Assembly: GCF_012516395.1 (NCBI RefSeq) | Contig: NZ_CP051206.1 | Coordinates: 3,330,501 to 3,394,500 of the forward strand | Origin: Dolichospermum flos-aquae CCAP 1403/13F | GTDB lineage: Bacteria; Cyanobacteriota; Cyanobacteriia; Cyanobacteriales; Nostocaceae | Length of the DNA stretch: 64,000 nt | Direction: 5' to 3' | In this document: in pieces, positions 53,360-61,156 of the stretch | Layout of the letters: each line of letters starts with the position of its first letter | Numbering within the stretch: position 1 is the first letter of the stretch | Notes under the pieces: generated by a model | The model's input: the letters and a program-made list of their open reading frames with translations, nothing else | Told to the model about the DNA's origin: nothing | The model's database searches: none | Made by a program: the position numbers and the translations under genes

Positions 53360-53706
53360 TGTCTGAATCAGGATGTCCAGGATTTGAGGATTTGCAGGAT
53401 TGTTATTTGGATATTATTTGATATTAGTAGCATTAAGTGAATATTTTGTCTGAATCAGGATGTCCAGGATTTGAGGATTTGCAGGATGGTTATTGGGATA
53501 TTGTTTTGATATTAGTAGCATTAAGTGAATATTTTGTCTGAATCAGGATGTCCAGGATTTGAGGATTTGCAGGATGGTTATTTGGATATTATTTGATATT
53601 AGCAGAATTAAGTGAATATTTTGTCTGAATCAGGATGTCCAGGATTTGAGGATTTGCAGGATTGTTATTTGGATATTATTTGATTGTGGCAGAATTAAGG
53701 ATTATG
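53360..53706. repeat. Four tandem 87-88 bp repeats downstream of prk
   Basis: Units begin with GTCTGAATCAGGATGTCCAG at 53360, 53448, 53536 and 53623, each with GGATTTGCAGGATTGTTATT or a close variant and AGTGAATATTTT. The core phrase, reversed as ATCCTGATTC(A/T)GAC, also occurs near 6070, 12985, 13070 and 25545, so this is a dispersed family locally amplified. Confidence 0.92.
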
Positions 53707-53726
53707 ATGATAAGTGGAAAAGAATA

Positions 53727-54509
53727 TAGGATTCCTATTTGATTTCTGAACAAGACTAAGAGAGAATACGGTGAGGTATACAAGTCTAACAAGGAACAAT
53801 GATAAGTCAGCATTCAGAAACTGCAACACAGACAGTAAAAGTATCGCAGGAAGAGGCGATAGCTGAACTACAAGATTTTATAGATATGCGTCCAGATGCG
53901 CGTGAGGTAAGGAAAATTATTGGCAAACCACCGCGTTGAAATTGAGACAGGAAAGTTAAGAGTATTGCTGCTTGATGAGTGTCATTTAATGTGGGGAGAC
54001 TTAAGTGGCTATGTTTGGGGGAAAACAGACCAAGAAATAACAGTGTCAGTCGTAAATGAGCGCGAAAAACAGACATATTACGGGGCGGTTGATTATCTCG
54101 AAGGACAATTACTGATGAAGGCTGATGACAAGGGCAACTCAGAAAATACTATTGACTACCTTCAATATCTTCTAAATCAGTCTCCTGACCAGCGATTACT
54201 GATTTTGTGGGATGGTGCTACTTATCATCGTTCCAAAGAGATTCGAGGTTTTTTGGCAGAAATTAATCAAGGCTTGGAACCCCCTGAATGGAAAATACAC
54301 TGCGTTCGCTTTGCTCCTAATTGTCCAGAGCAAAATCCGATTGAGGATATTTGGTTACAAGCTAAAACATGGGTTCGGCGTTTCTGTGCATTGATACCTT
54401 CCTTCTCGCATTTAAAGTGGATGTTTGAGTGGTTTATTCGACACACTACCTTTGATTTTGCCACTCTTCAGATGTACGGAATTTGTTCAAAACTCAAATA
54501 GGAGTCCTA
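53727..54509 (+). mobile_element. Internally deleted IS630-family element, 783 bp
   Basis: Left end TAGGATTCCTATTTGA and right end TCAAATAGGAGTCCTA are inverted repeats, extended by TGAACAA/TTGTTCA inside, and both ends are flanked by TA, the target dinucleotide of IS630/Tc1 elements. The transposase inside lacks its middle. The element sits within an AAA-like ATPase gene whose tail continues at 54512. Confidence 0.88.
53799..54501 (+). pseudogene. IS630 transposase, internally deleted and frame-shifted
   Basis: ATG 53799 follows AAGGAAC and encodes about 40 residues (MISQHSETATQTVKVSQEEA ... MRPDAREVRK). The frame then breaks, and from 53920 a second frame gives the complete DDE domain: LRVLLLDECHLMWGDLSG, LLILWDGATYHRS and NCPEQNPIEDIWL. 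The helix-turn-helix part normally between them (about 130 residues) is missing. The protein cannot bind its ends, so transposition would need help from an intact relative. Confidence 0.88.
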
Positions 54510-54511
54510 TA

Positions 54512-54797
54512 TCATATTGCCACTAACGACTTAACTTTAAAGCAATTTTTAGAAATTGCTCCCACTGAAGAAGGATTATATGAAGACCATTTGTATCGTC
54601 ATCTTTTAATTTTGGAAGAAAATAAACAACTAAAATCAGCTATGTTAAAATTGGTTAATAGTGATGATGCAGTTACATTAGAACCAACTTATGCTTTTAA
54701 ATTAAAAAGCATGGGATTGGCAGAATCAAAAGGTAATAAGGTGATTCCACTATGTAATTTATATCGGCTTTATTTTAGCGATCGCTTGCAAGATTAG
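54512..54797 (+). pseudogene. C-terminal remnant of an AAA-like (AAA_35 type) ATPase
   Basis: The frame gives VLYHIATNDLTLKQFLEIAP, LYRHLLILEENKQLKSAMLK, LEPTYAFKLKSMGLAESKGN and LCNLYRLYFSDRL, the usual end of large cyanobacterial AAA-like domain proteins associated with vWA/TIR or CHAT modules. The upstream part with the ATPase core is absent, cut by the IS630 element. Confidence 0.7.
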
Positions 54798-54825
54798 TTG
54801 ATGTCATTTAAAATATAACAAAGTA

Positions 54826-54888
54826 GATCCTCGACTTCTGGCATTGGTTTATAATTGATTGACATCATCAAGGAAGAAGTCGGGGATC
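54826..54888. repeat. Hairpin repeat, copy 4, with enlarged loop
   Basis: GATCCTCGACTTCT and AGAAGTCGGGGATC form the family stem with a 35-base loop in place of three bases. It lies 6 bp from the left end of the ISAs1 element. Confidence 0.8.
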
Positions 54889-54893
54889 TTAAC

Positions 54894-56500
54894 CAGGGGA
54901 AACGCATCTAATTTTTTTTGACAAAATGTAACTTCTATGAATAGATAAAAAGGGCAGTATTACCATGTTAATATCAAGCCAATAAATGAGTATGAAGAAA
55001 ATTTGATGGTAAATTCGTTTCTATAAGAATCAATAAAATGAGTTGAAGTGGTATTCTCAATAAAACTAAAGAGACAAAATTCACAAAATGAAGCTACCAC
55101 CAAAAATCACAATAGTAGATCACTTTAAAGATTTAGAAGATAAAAGAGTTGAGAGAACAAAAAGGCATAAATTAATAGATATAGTAACCATTGCGATTTG
55201 TGCAGTGATCTGTGGAGTAGATAGTTGGGTATTGATGGAGGCTTATGGAAAAAAGAAAGAAAAATGGCTAAAACAATTTTTAGAACTTCCAAACGGGATT
55301 CCATCTCATGATACATTCGCCAGAGTATTTGCGAGAATAGATCCGCAACAATTTCAGAATTGTTTTTTGAGTTGGATAAAATCTATCAATAAAATTACAG
55401 AAGGAGAAGTCATAGCAATAGATGGGAAAACATTAAGGCATTCATATGATAAAGGAAAGGATAAAGGTGCGATTCACATGGTAAGTGCATGGGCAACTAG
55501 TAATAAATTAGTATTAGGACAATGTAAAGTAGAAGAAAAGTCAAATGAAATAACAGCCATACCGGAATTAATTAAAGTATTAGATATAGCCGGATGTTTA
55601 GTAACGATTGATGCGATGGGGTGTCAAAAAGAGATAGTAAAATCAATTGCAGAAAAATCAGGCGAATATATTATCGCACTCAAAAAGAATCAAGGTAATT
55701 TATATAAGAATGTAGAAGAAATCTTCAAAGAAGCTATATCTAAAGGGTTTGAGGGATTCAAATATAGTGAATTTCATACAAAAGAAGACAAACATGGAAG
55801 AGAAGAGATTCGTCATTATCTCATGTTATCAGACATAGAAGAAAGAATAGATACTGATAAGAAATGGGTAAATCTTCAAAGTGTAGGAATGGTAGAATAT
55901 ATACGAAAAGTTAATGGAAAAACGAAGGTTGAGACAGGCTATTATATAAGTAGTTTGACAAATAATGCGAAATTACTAGGAGAATCAGTCCGCACTCATT
56001 GGGGTATAGAGAATTCATTACACTGGGTTTTAGATGTAGCTTTTAGAGAAGATGATTGTCGGATAAGAAAGGATAATGCACCACAAAACTTTGCAGTTAT
56101 TCGTCATATAGCAGTTAATCTTTTAGGAAAAGAAAAAAGCCAAAAACTAGGAACTAAAAGTAAGCAGTTTTGTGCAGGATGGGATGATGAATATTTAGAG
56201 AAGATTTTAGAATGTATCTGATAAAAATCAGAAAATATAGACAAATATAAATATAACCAATTTATTTTTCTGTTGATTCTACAATAGAATCTATATTTTT
56301 GATGCCAAAAAATATAGATATTAATATATAGAACTGAACAAAATAAATCCATCATTAAAAATAAATAATTACTCTAAATTTATGAAATTTTTATAATTTT
56401 AATAAAGGAATTTATCAGATTTTGAATGAAGTTAGATATTTTCCCATATTGATGCACTAATATAGTATTCTGTCAAGATAATTTAGATGCGTTTCCCCTG
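54894..56500 (+). mobile_element. Complete ISAs1-family insertion sequence, 1,607 bp
   Basis: Inverted ends CAGGGGAAACGCATCTAA (left) and TTAGATGCGTTTCCCCTG (right) bound an intact transposase gene, with about 190 bp before and 280 bp after it. I see no clear target-site duplication. Its right end lies 5 bp before the hicA start codon. The MITE at 12552-12728 has the same ends. Confidence 0.92.
55088..56221 (+). CDS. ISAs1-family transposase
   Basis: A 377-residue DDE transposase with the family N-terminus (VDHFKDLEDKRVERTKRHKL), KHDT-like NGIPSHDTFARVFARI, catalytic Asp in VIAIDGKTLRHS and LVTIDAMGCQKEIV, and Glu in RTHWGIENSLHWVLDVAF. Full length and without lesions, so probably active. 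Strongly AT-rich codon use. Confidence 0.95.
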   Translation: MKLPPKITIVDHFKDLEDKRVERTKRHKLIDIVTIAICAVICGVDSWVLMEAYGKKKEKWLKQFLELPNGIPSHDTFARVFARIDPQQFQNCFLSWIKSINKITEGEVIAIDGKTLRHSYDKGKDKGAIHMVSAWATSNKLVLGQCKVEEKSNEITAIPELIKVLDIAGCLVTIDAMGCQKEIVKSIAEKSGEYIIALKKNQGNLYKNVEEIFKEAISKGFEGFKYSEFHTKEDKHGREEIRHYLMLSDIEERIDTDKKWVNLQSVGMVEYIRKVNGKTKVETGYYISSLTNNAKLLGESVRTHWGIENSLHWVLDVAFREDDCRIRKDNAPQNFAVIRHIAVNLLGKEKSQKLGTKSKQFCAGWDDEYLEKILECI

Positions 56501-56505
56501 GCTTC

Positions 56506-56805
56506 ATGAGTCGCTTACCTATTGTTAACTATAAAACGCTGAATCAACTTTTAATAAAGTTGGGTTTTTCCGTAGTTAGACAAAAAGGAAGTCATGTCTT
56601 TTATCGTCATTCTGATGGAAGAACAACAACTGTACCTAATCATCAAGGGAGAGATTTAGCAAGACCACTGTTAAGAGAAATTTTAAAAGAAATTGAATTA
56701 ACTGTTGATAATTTTAATGAACACTTACCTCCATTATCTGCCATTAAAGCTAAACCCTGTTCTCCTCCACCATGTCCTGAGAAATGCACAATATCTGGCT
56801 TATGA
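56506..56805 (+). CDS. hicA: HicA-family mRNA interferase with an overprinted C-terminus
   Basis: Residues 1 to about 76 are a normal HicA toxin: LIKLGFSVVRQKGSHVFYRH with the catalytic His, TVPNHQGRDLARPLLREILK and a double-stranded RNA-binding-like fold. The last 24 residues (PPLSAIKAKPCSPPPCPEKC...) are not HicA; that DNA read on the other strand is a CHAT-type gene fragment, so the toxin gene ran into a rearrangement and reads antisense sequence. No hicB antitoxin is visible; the ISAs1 element ends 5 bp upstream and has probably displaced it or the promoter. Activity uncertain. Confidence 0.85.
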   Translation: MSRLPIVNYKTLNQLLIKLGFSVVRQKGSHVFYRHSDGRTTTVPNHQGRDLARPLLREILKEIELTVDNFNEHLPPLSAIKAKPCSPPPCPEKCTISGL

Positions 56806-57172
56806 TCTAATAGGGTGTTTGAAAAGTTATGGTTGATGTATCAAATATTTTTTACCCCACCCTAACCCTCCCCTTGTAAAGGGGAGGGAACTGGATTTTT
56901 ATTGTTTCCCCCCTTTACAAGGGGGGACTAAGGGGGGTAGCAATGTGATGAAAATTACGGAATACCACTTTTCAAACATCCTCTTTTCAAACATCCTCTA
57001 ATAGGGTACGACGAAATTCTTGAAGACGGACTGCTTCTCCTATACTAATTTCAAATTGTTCACGGTTTAGGGAACGTTCCCAAGCACTTTTGATTTCCCT
57101 GACTTCTTCGCTTACACGCAACGGTTTTGTGTTGGTGGGGTTAGCGGTTAAAATAAGAATTTTTTTCATCAC
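56735..57172 (-). pseudogene. CHAT-type (caspase-like) protein N-terminus, split by a MITE and truncated
   Basis: On the minus strand ATG 57172 opens KKILILTANPTNTKPLRVSE, EVREIKSAWERSLNREQFEI and AVRLQEFRRTLL, the standard N-terminal region of cyanobacterial CHAT/STAND-associated proteins. The frame then enters a MITE and stops. If 56816-56998 and one TAATAGGG copy are removed, it continues as LLDHKPDIVHFSGHGGGEQG and LALMADNG, including the catalytic-type HGGG after the SGHG strand, to about 56735, where it meets the hicA 3' end. The rest of the gene is missing. Confidence 0.8.
56816..56998. mobile_element. 183-bp MITE with TGTTTGAAAAGT ends
   Basis: Left end TGTTTGAAAAGT and right end ACTTTTCAAACA are inverted; the right end is followed by a tandem duplication of the phrase TCCTCTTTTCAAACA. 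The interior has two complementary GC-rich arms (CCCTCCCCTTGTAAAGGGGAGGG and a related CCCCCTTTACAAGGGGGG stem). TAATAGGG stands on both sides (56808-56815, 56999-57006), a probable 8-bp target duplication. No coding potential. Confidence 0.8.
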
Positions 57173-57289
57173 CGTCGTTTTATAAAGATATAGTTACCAA
57201 TACTGTGTATGTGAAGTATTGTATCCTTTATAGTTACCAAAACCGTAACGGTGATCAAATCTCAGGCTATTTAGAACTTCAACAACAAT

Positions 57290-57318
57290 ATCCCCGACTT
57301 CTCAAAGAAGTCGGGGAT
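57290..57318. repeat. Hairpin repeat, copy 5, in the metK leader region
   Basis: ATCCCCGACTTCT-CAA-AGAAGTCGGGGAT. It lies about 145 bp upstream of metK. The short open frame across it (57205-57414) is not credible as a gene. Confidence 0.85.
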
Positions 57319-57449
57319 CTGAGTGCCTCTTGTTATACATACAAGCCTTTAGACACTGGGATAAAAGATACTTATTGCAAAAACTGTAATTATTGTTATG
57401 ATTTCAGAAATTAGTAACTAATGTATTTCATTAGTGAAAAGAATCTATC

Positions 57450-57455
57450 AGGAGG
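57450..57455 (+). promoter_or_regulatory. Ribosome binding site deciding a TTG start for metK
   Basis: AGGAGG stands 8 bp before TTG 57464. The upstream in-frame GTG (57434) has no such site, and the MetK family sequence begins at the TTG ([15 protein letters not shown]). Confidence 0.85.
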
Positions 57456-57463
57456 AAATTCCT

Positions 57464-58705
57464 TTGTCTCGACGCTATTTATTTACTTCCGAGTCAGTTA
57501 CAGAAGGTCATCCAGATAAAATTTGTGATCAAATCTCGGATACCATCATTGACGCGCTATTAGCAGAAGACCCTAATAGCCGTGTAGCAGCAGAAGTTGT
57601 AGTTAATACTGGTTTGGTGCTAATTACTGGAGAAATTACCACTAAAGCTCATGTCAATTATGTCCATCTTGCCCGTAAAAAAATTGCGGAAATTGGCTAT
57701 ACTGACGCTGGTAACGGCTTTTCTGCGGATAGCGCTAGTGTTCTAATTGCCTTGGATGAACAGTCAGCGGATATTGCTCAAGGTGTAAATACTGCTAAAG
57801 AAGCCAGAACCGAGGATAGTGAAGAACTATTCGATAAAATCGGCGCTGGTGATCAAGGGATCATGTTTGGTTTTGCTTGTAACGAAACCCCAGAACTGAT
57901 GCCTTTACCCATCAGTTTAGCACACCGCATTGCCCGAAGATTGGCAGGAGTTCGCAAAGCTGGTATTCTCCCTTACCTGCGTCCTGATGGTAAAACCCAA
58001 GTTACCATTGTTTATGAAGATGGCAAACCTGTAGGCATTGACACCATCTTAATTTCTACCCAACATACAGCTACCATTGGGGATATTACCGATGATGCTG
58101 GGGTACAGGCTAAGATTAAGGCTGACCTGTGGACAGAAGTAGTAGAACCTATATTTGGTGATATTGCTATCAAACCAAGTGAGGAAACCAAGTTTTTAGT
58201 TAACCCCACTGGTAAGTTTGTCATTGGTGGACCCCAAGGAGATTCCGGTTTAACAGGACGGAAAATCATTGTTGATACCTACGGTGGTTATTCTCGACAT
58301 GGTGGTGGTGCATTCTCCGGTAAAGACCCCACGAAAGTAGATCGTTCTGCGGCTTATGCGGCTCGTTATGCAGCAAAAAATATTGTTGCGGCTGGGTTAG
58401 CAGAAAAATGTGAAGTGCAGCTAAGTTACGCCATTGGTGTAGCGCGTCCTGTCAGTATCTTTGTTGATACTTTCGGTACAGGTAAAGTGGATGATGAAAT
58501 TCTGTTGAACTTAGTCAAAGAAAACTTTGAACTCCGTCCAGCGGGAATTATCCATGTGTTCAATTTACGTAACTTACCAAGTGAAAGAGGCGGACGTTTT
58601 TATCAGGACGTTGCAGCTTATGGTCATTTAGGAAGAACTGATTTGGATTTACCTTGGGAACACACTGATAAAGTGGATGTATTAAAGAAAGCGGCGTTTG
58701 CTTAA
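57464..58705 (+). CDS. metK: S-adenosylmethionine synthetase
   Basis: A 413-residue enzyme joining methionine and ATP. Signatures: [20 protein letters not shown] (ATP/metal site) at the start, [12 protein letters not shown] near residue 118 and the glycine-rich [20 protein letters not shown] near 260. The rare TTG start is supported by a strong AGGAGG. A terminator follows. Confidence 0.97.
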   Translation: MSRRYLFTSESVTEGHPDKICDQISDTIIDALLAEDPNSRVAAEVVVNTGLVLITGEITTKAHVNYVHLARKKIAEIGYTDAGNGFSADSASVLIALDEQSADIAQGVNTAKEARTEDSEELFDKIGAGDQGIMFGFACNETPELMPLPISLAHRIARRLAGVRKAGILPYLRPDGKTQVTIVYEDGKPVGIDTILISTQHTATIGDITDDAGVQAKIKADLWTEVVEPIFGDIAIKPSEETKFLVNPTGKFVIGGPQGDSGLTGRKIIVDTYGGYSRHGGGAFSGKDPTKVDRSAAYAARYAAKNIVAAGLAEKCEVQLSYAIGVARPVSIFVDTFGTGKVDDEILLNLVKENFELRPAGIIHVFNLRNLPSERGGRFYQDVAAYGHLGRTDLDLPWEHTDKVDVLKKAAFA

Positions 58706-58734
58706 TCAGTTAGTTTGATAACAAGATTTACTTT

Positions 58735-58775
58735 GAGGTTATAGACAATTTAATTATCTATAGCCTCTTTTTTTG
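58735..58775 (+). terminator. Rho-independent terminator of metK
   Basis: GAGG-TTATAGA pairs with TCTATAG-CCTC around a loop of about ten bases and is followed by seven or more T residues. Confidence 0.88.
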
Positions 58776-58796
58776 GAGTTTCCTAAGTTAATTTAC

Positions 58797-59255
58797 TTAA
58801 TCCCAATCAGGGAACATAGCTCCATCTTCGCCACCAATACCGATTCCTGTGTTATATATGCCAGCATCGGTAATGTTAAGATTGTCCATTGATGCTTGAT
58901 AGACGTTGGAATCATTGACTGTGGCGCGGGTAAGATTTGCGCCGTTTAAATTGGCTTTTTTCAAATTGACGTTGGTAACAAAGGCTGATGTTAAGTTAGC
59001 ACCTGCTAAGTTTGCTCCGGTCAAGTCAGCACCTTCTAAGTTAGCATTTGTAAGGTTAGCACCCTGAAGATTTGCGCCTCGCAAGTCTGCACCAATTAGA
59101 TGAGTGCCACTGAGGTTGAGTCCTGATAGATTACACTGGATACATTCTCTAGTTGACAAAAGTTTCTGTAAATCTTTTTGGCTTCCAGCTTGAACTGAAT
59201 TAGCTAGAAACAGGGGAGTTATCAAGGCCATGGCGGCTAATAGTTGAAGTCTCAT
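58797..59255 (-). CDS. Exported pentapeptide-repeat protein
   Basis: A 152-residue protein starting at ATG 59255 (GGGGGAAA lies seven bases upstream; the frame is open six codons further). A signal peptide (RLQLLAAMALITPLFLANSV-QA) is followed by CIQCNLSG and about 14 A(N/D)LxG-type pentapeptides (LIGADLRGANLQGANLTNAN...), forming a right-handed quadrilateral helix. The C-terminus is acidic with GIGIGGEDG. Probably periplasmic or thylakoid-lumenal; role unknown. Confidence 0.85.
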   Translation of the reverse strand: MRLQLLAAMALITPLFLANSVQAGSQKDLQKLLSTRECIQCNLSGLNLSGTHLIGADLRGANLQGANLTNANLEGADLTGANLAGANLTSAFVTNVNLKKANLNGANLTRATVNDSNVYQASMDNLNITDAGIYNTGIGIGGEDGAMFPDWD

Positions 59256-59480
59256 AAAATTTCCCCCTCTCACAATGTAGTTATGTCTGTTCTTGTCCTC
59301 ACGACTTCATTGTCTCACTAATTGGCGAAAAAATGTTGATTTAAACTACAAGCTTGATATTTCTTTTTATAACTCAGCAATTGGGAATAGACAAGTGGTA
59401 AACTTTGTCAATTCGTAAGTCCTAGTTTTTTATAGTGGTTTTTGTTAAGATTGATGAAATTTTTCTGGTGAAATACCACT

Positions 59481-60491
59481 ATGGCTTTATATGCAGAATT
59501 ACATCGGCATTTAGGTGGTTCCGTTGTCCCTCGTGTCCTATGGCGATATTTCCAGCGTCATAATACTGAGTTGATTTCTCGCTTTGGTGAATATGCAGAG
59601 TTTGAAGATTTTTATACTCGTCCTCGTAATACTTTGGATGAATATCTAGAATTGCATACTCTCGTAGAAAGTGTGCAAACGGTGGCAACTTTACCTTACT
59701 TTATTTACCGCTTATTACGCGGTGCATATATTTTTGAGAATTTGGCTTATTTGGAATTACGCTATACTCCCTATTTACGAACTCCTGAACATTTGAGTCA
59801 AGAGGAAAGAATTGATAAGATGGCGGAGATTGTAGATGTTGTGGGTAAATCTAGTCATGTACCCGAATATCCCATTGTTACTAGTCAAATTCTTTGTATG
59901 CACTCCCGTTTATCTTTTGAGGTAAATAAGGCAATTATTGATTTGGCGGCGCAAAATAGAGAATATGTCTGTGCGGTAGATATGGCTGGTGGCGATCGCT
60001 ATTATGCCCAAAGAATGGCAGAATGGATCAGTTTATATAATTACGCCCATTCACTGGGTATTAACACCACGGGGCATCTTTATGAAACTAAAGATGGTTG
60101 TTATCCCGAATTGTTACCCTATTTAATGCGAATTGGTCACGGTATCCAAATTCCGCTTTTATATCCTGAATTGCTGCCAGAAATTGCCAGAAGAGGACAA
60201 TGTTTAGAAGTTTGTCCGACAACTTACTTGAAAACAGGAACTTTACAGGATATTCGGCAACTCAAGTTAGTTTTTGACCGCTGTTTTGCAGCGGGAGTTG
60301 ATATCGCTATTTGTACGGATAATGCGGGATTACATAATATGCGTCTCCCGTTTGAATATGAAAATCTTTTGACTTACGACATTATTAATTTTCAACAGTT
60401 AAAAGCTTGTCAAGATGCAGCTTTCCGCCATGCTTTTGCTTGGCCTCACAGTCAACGTCCAGCATCTTTGTTAACTGGGTTGTTGAAGTAG
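59481..60491 (+). CDS. Adenosine deaminase-like metalloprotein
   Basis: A 336-residue TIM-barrel amidohydrolase of the adenosine/AMP deaminase superfamily. First metal motif ELHRHLGGS (6-14), then TTGHLYET near residue 195 where the family usually has HAGE, RIGHGIQIP, the conserved LEVCPTTYLKTG in place of EVCPTSN, and CTDNAGLHNMRLPFEYENL in place of STDDP. The metal His and catalytic Glu can be found, but the active-site Asp pair is altered, so the substrate may differ from adenosine. Complete, monocistronic. Confidence 0.8.
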   Translation: MALYAELHRHLGGSVVPRVLWRYFQRHNTELISRFGEYAEFEDFYTRPRNTLDEYLELHTLVESVQTVATLPYFIYRLLRGAYIFENLAYLELRYTPYLRTPEHLSQEERIDKMAEIVDVVGKSSHVPEYPIVTSQILCMHSRLSFEVNKAIIDLAAQNREYVCAVDMAGGDRYYAQRMAEWISLYNYAHSLGINTTGHLYETKDGCYPELLPYLMRIGHGIQIPLLYPELLPEIARRGQCLEVCPTTYLKTGTLQDIRQLKLVFDRCFAAGVDIAICTDNAGLHNMRLPFEYENLLTYDIINFQQLKACQDAAFRHAFAWPHSQRPASLLTGLLK

Positions 60492-60642
60492 GTCATTTCC
60501 AGGTATCTTGAAAAATATCTTGTTTCACTCTGCGCTCTAAAGTGTCTCTGGGGTTTAAATATGATTTATCTAACCACAGAGGCACAGAGAACACAGAGGA
60601 AAGAGTTCAGGGAGTTATATTTCTGTGGCTCTGAAGCCTCCT

Positions 60643-60978
60643 TTAACCCTCTACGCCTTCTGTAGCACCACCAATGGATTTCCAGGCTGATAAGCCACCG
60701 CCCAGTTCAGCTACTGTGGTAAAACCGAGGAATTGTAAGGTTCTCACAGCTTGGGCTGATTGGCTGTCATTTTCGCCATAAACATAGATTTGGCGTTCTC
60801 TGTAGAGGGATATTTGGGCGCGAGATTCTAAGTCATTGAGGGGGATAGAAATCGCTCCTGTGATGCGGCTATGATTGTATGTTGAGCGATCGCGCACATC
60901 AATAATTGTAAAAGCAGGTTGACCCCATTGAAGACTTGTCTTTAAGTCATTAACATCAGCAACTAAATCAATACTCAT
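60643..60978 (-). CDS. Rhodanese-like domain protein without a catalytic cysteine
   Basis: A 111-residue single rhodanese domain (FTIIDVRDRSTYNHSRITGA, SIPLNDLES, ...VAELGGGLSAWKSIGG). The active-site loop, normally C-x-x-G-x-R/S, reads YGENDSQSA, and there is no cysteine in the whole protein. It therefore cannot transfer sulfur by the usual mechanism and is probably a binding or regulatory domain. Confidence 0.85.
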   Translation of the reverse strand: MSIDLVADVNDLKTSLQWGQPAFTIIDVRDRSTYNHSRITGAISIPLNDLESRAQISLYRERQIYVYGENDSQSAQAVRTLQFLGFTTVAELGGGLSAWKSIGGATEGVEG

Positions 60979-61156
60979 AAGTTTTTTCTGCGGCTAATAT
61001 CATCAGAAATCTACCAAATATCTCTTCTTAATGCGGATTTCTTTAGAATGACAGCAGATTCTAAAAATTAATCTTTTGTAATCATAATATTGTAAGCTAA
61101 TGTTCTCTAGATGCAAAAAATACTTAATTTTTAATTTTTAATTGTTAATTCCTCCT

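Noticed and set aside
53360-53706. Possible CRISPR array downstream of prk
   Set aside because: The 88-bp units are direct tandem repeats without variable spacers, and no cas genes are near.
57205-57414. 69-codon plus-strand frame before metK
   Set aside because: It runs across a dispersed hairpin repeat and has no ribosome binding site or protein-like composition.
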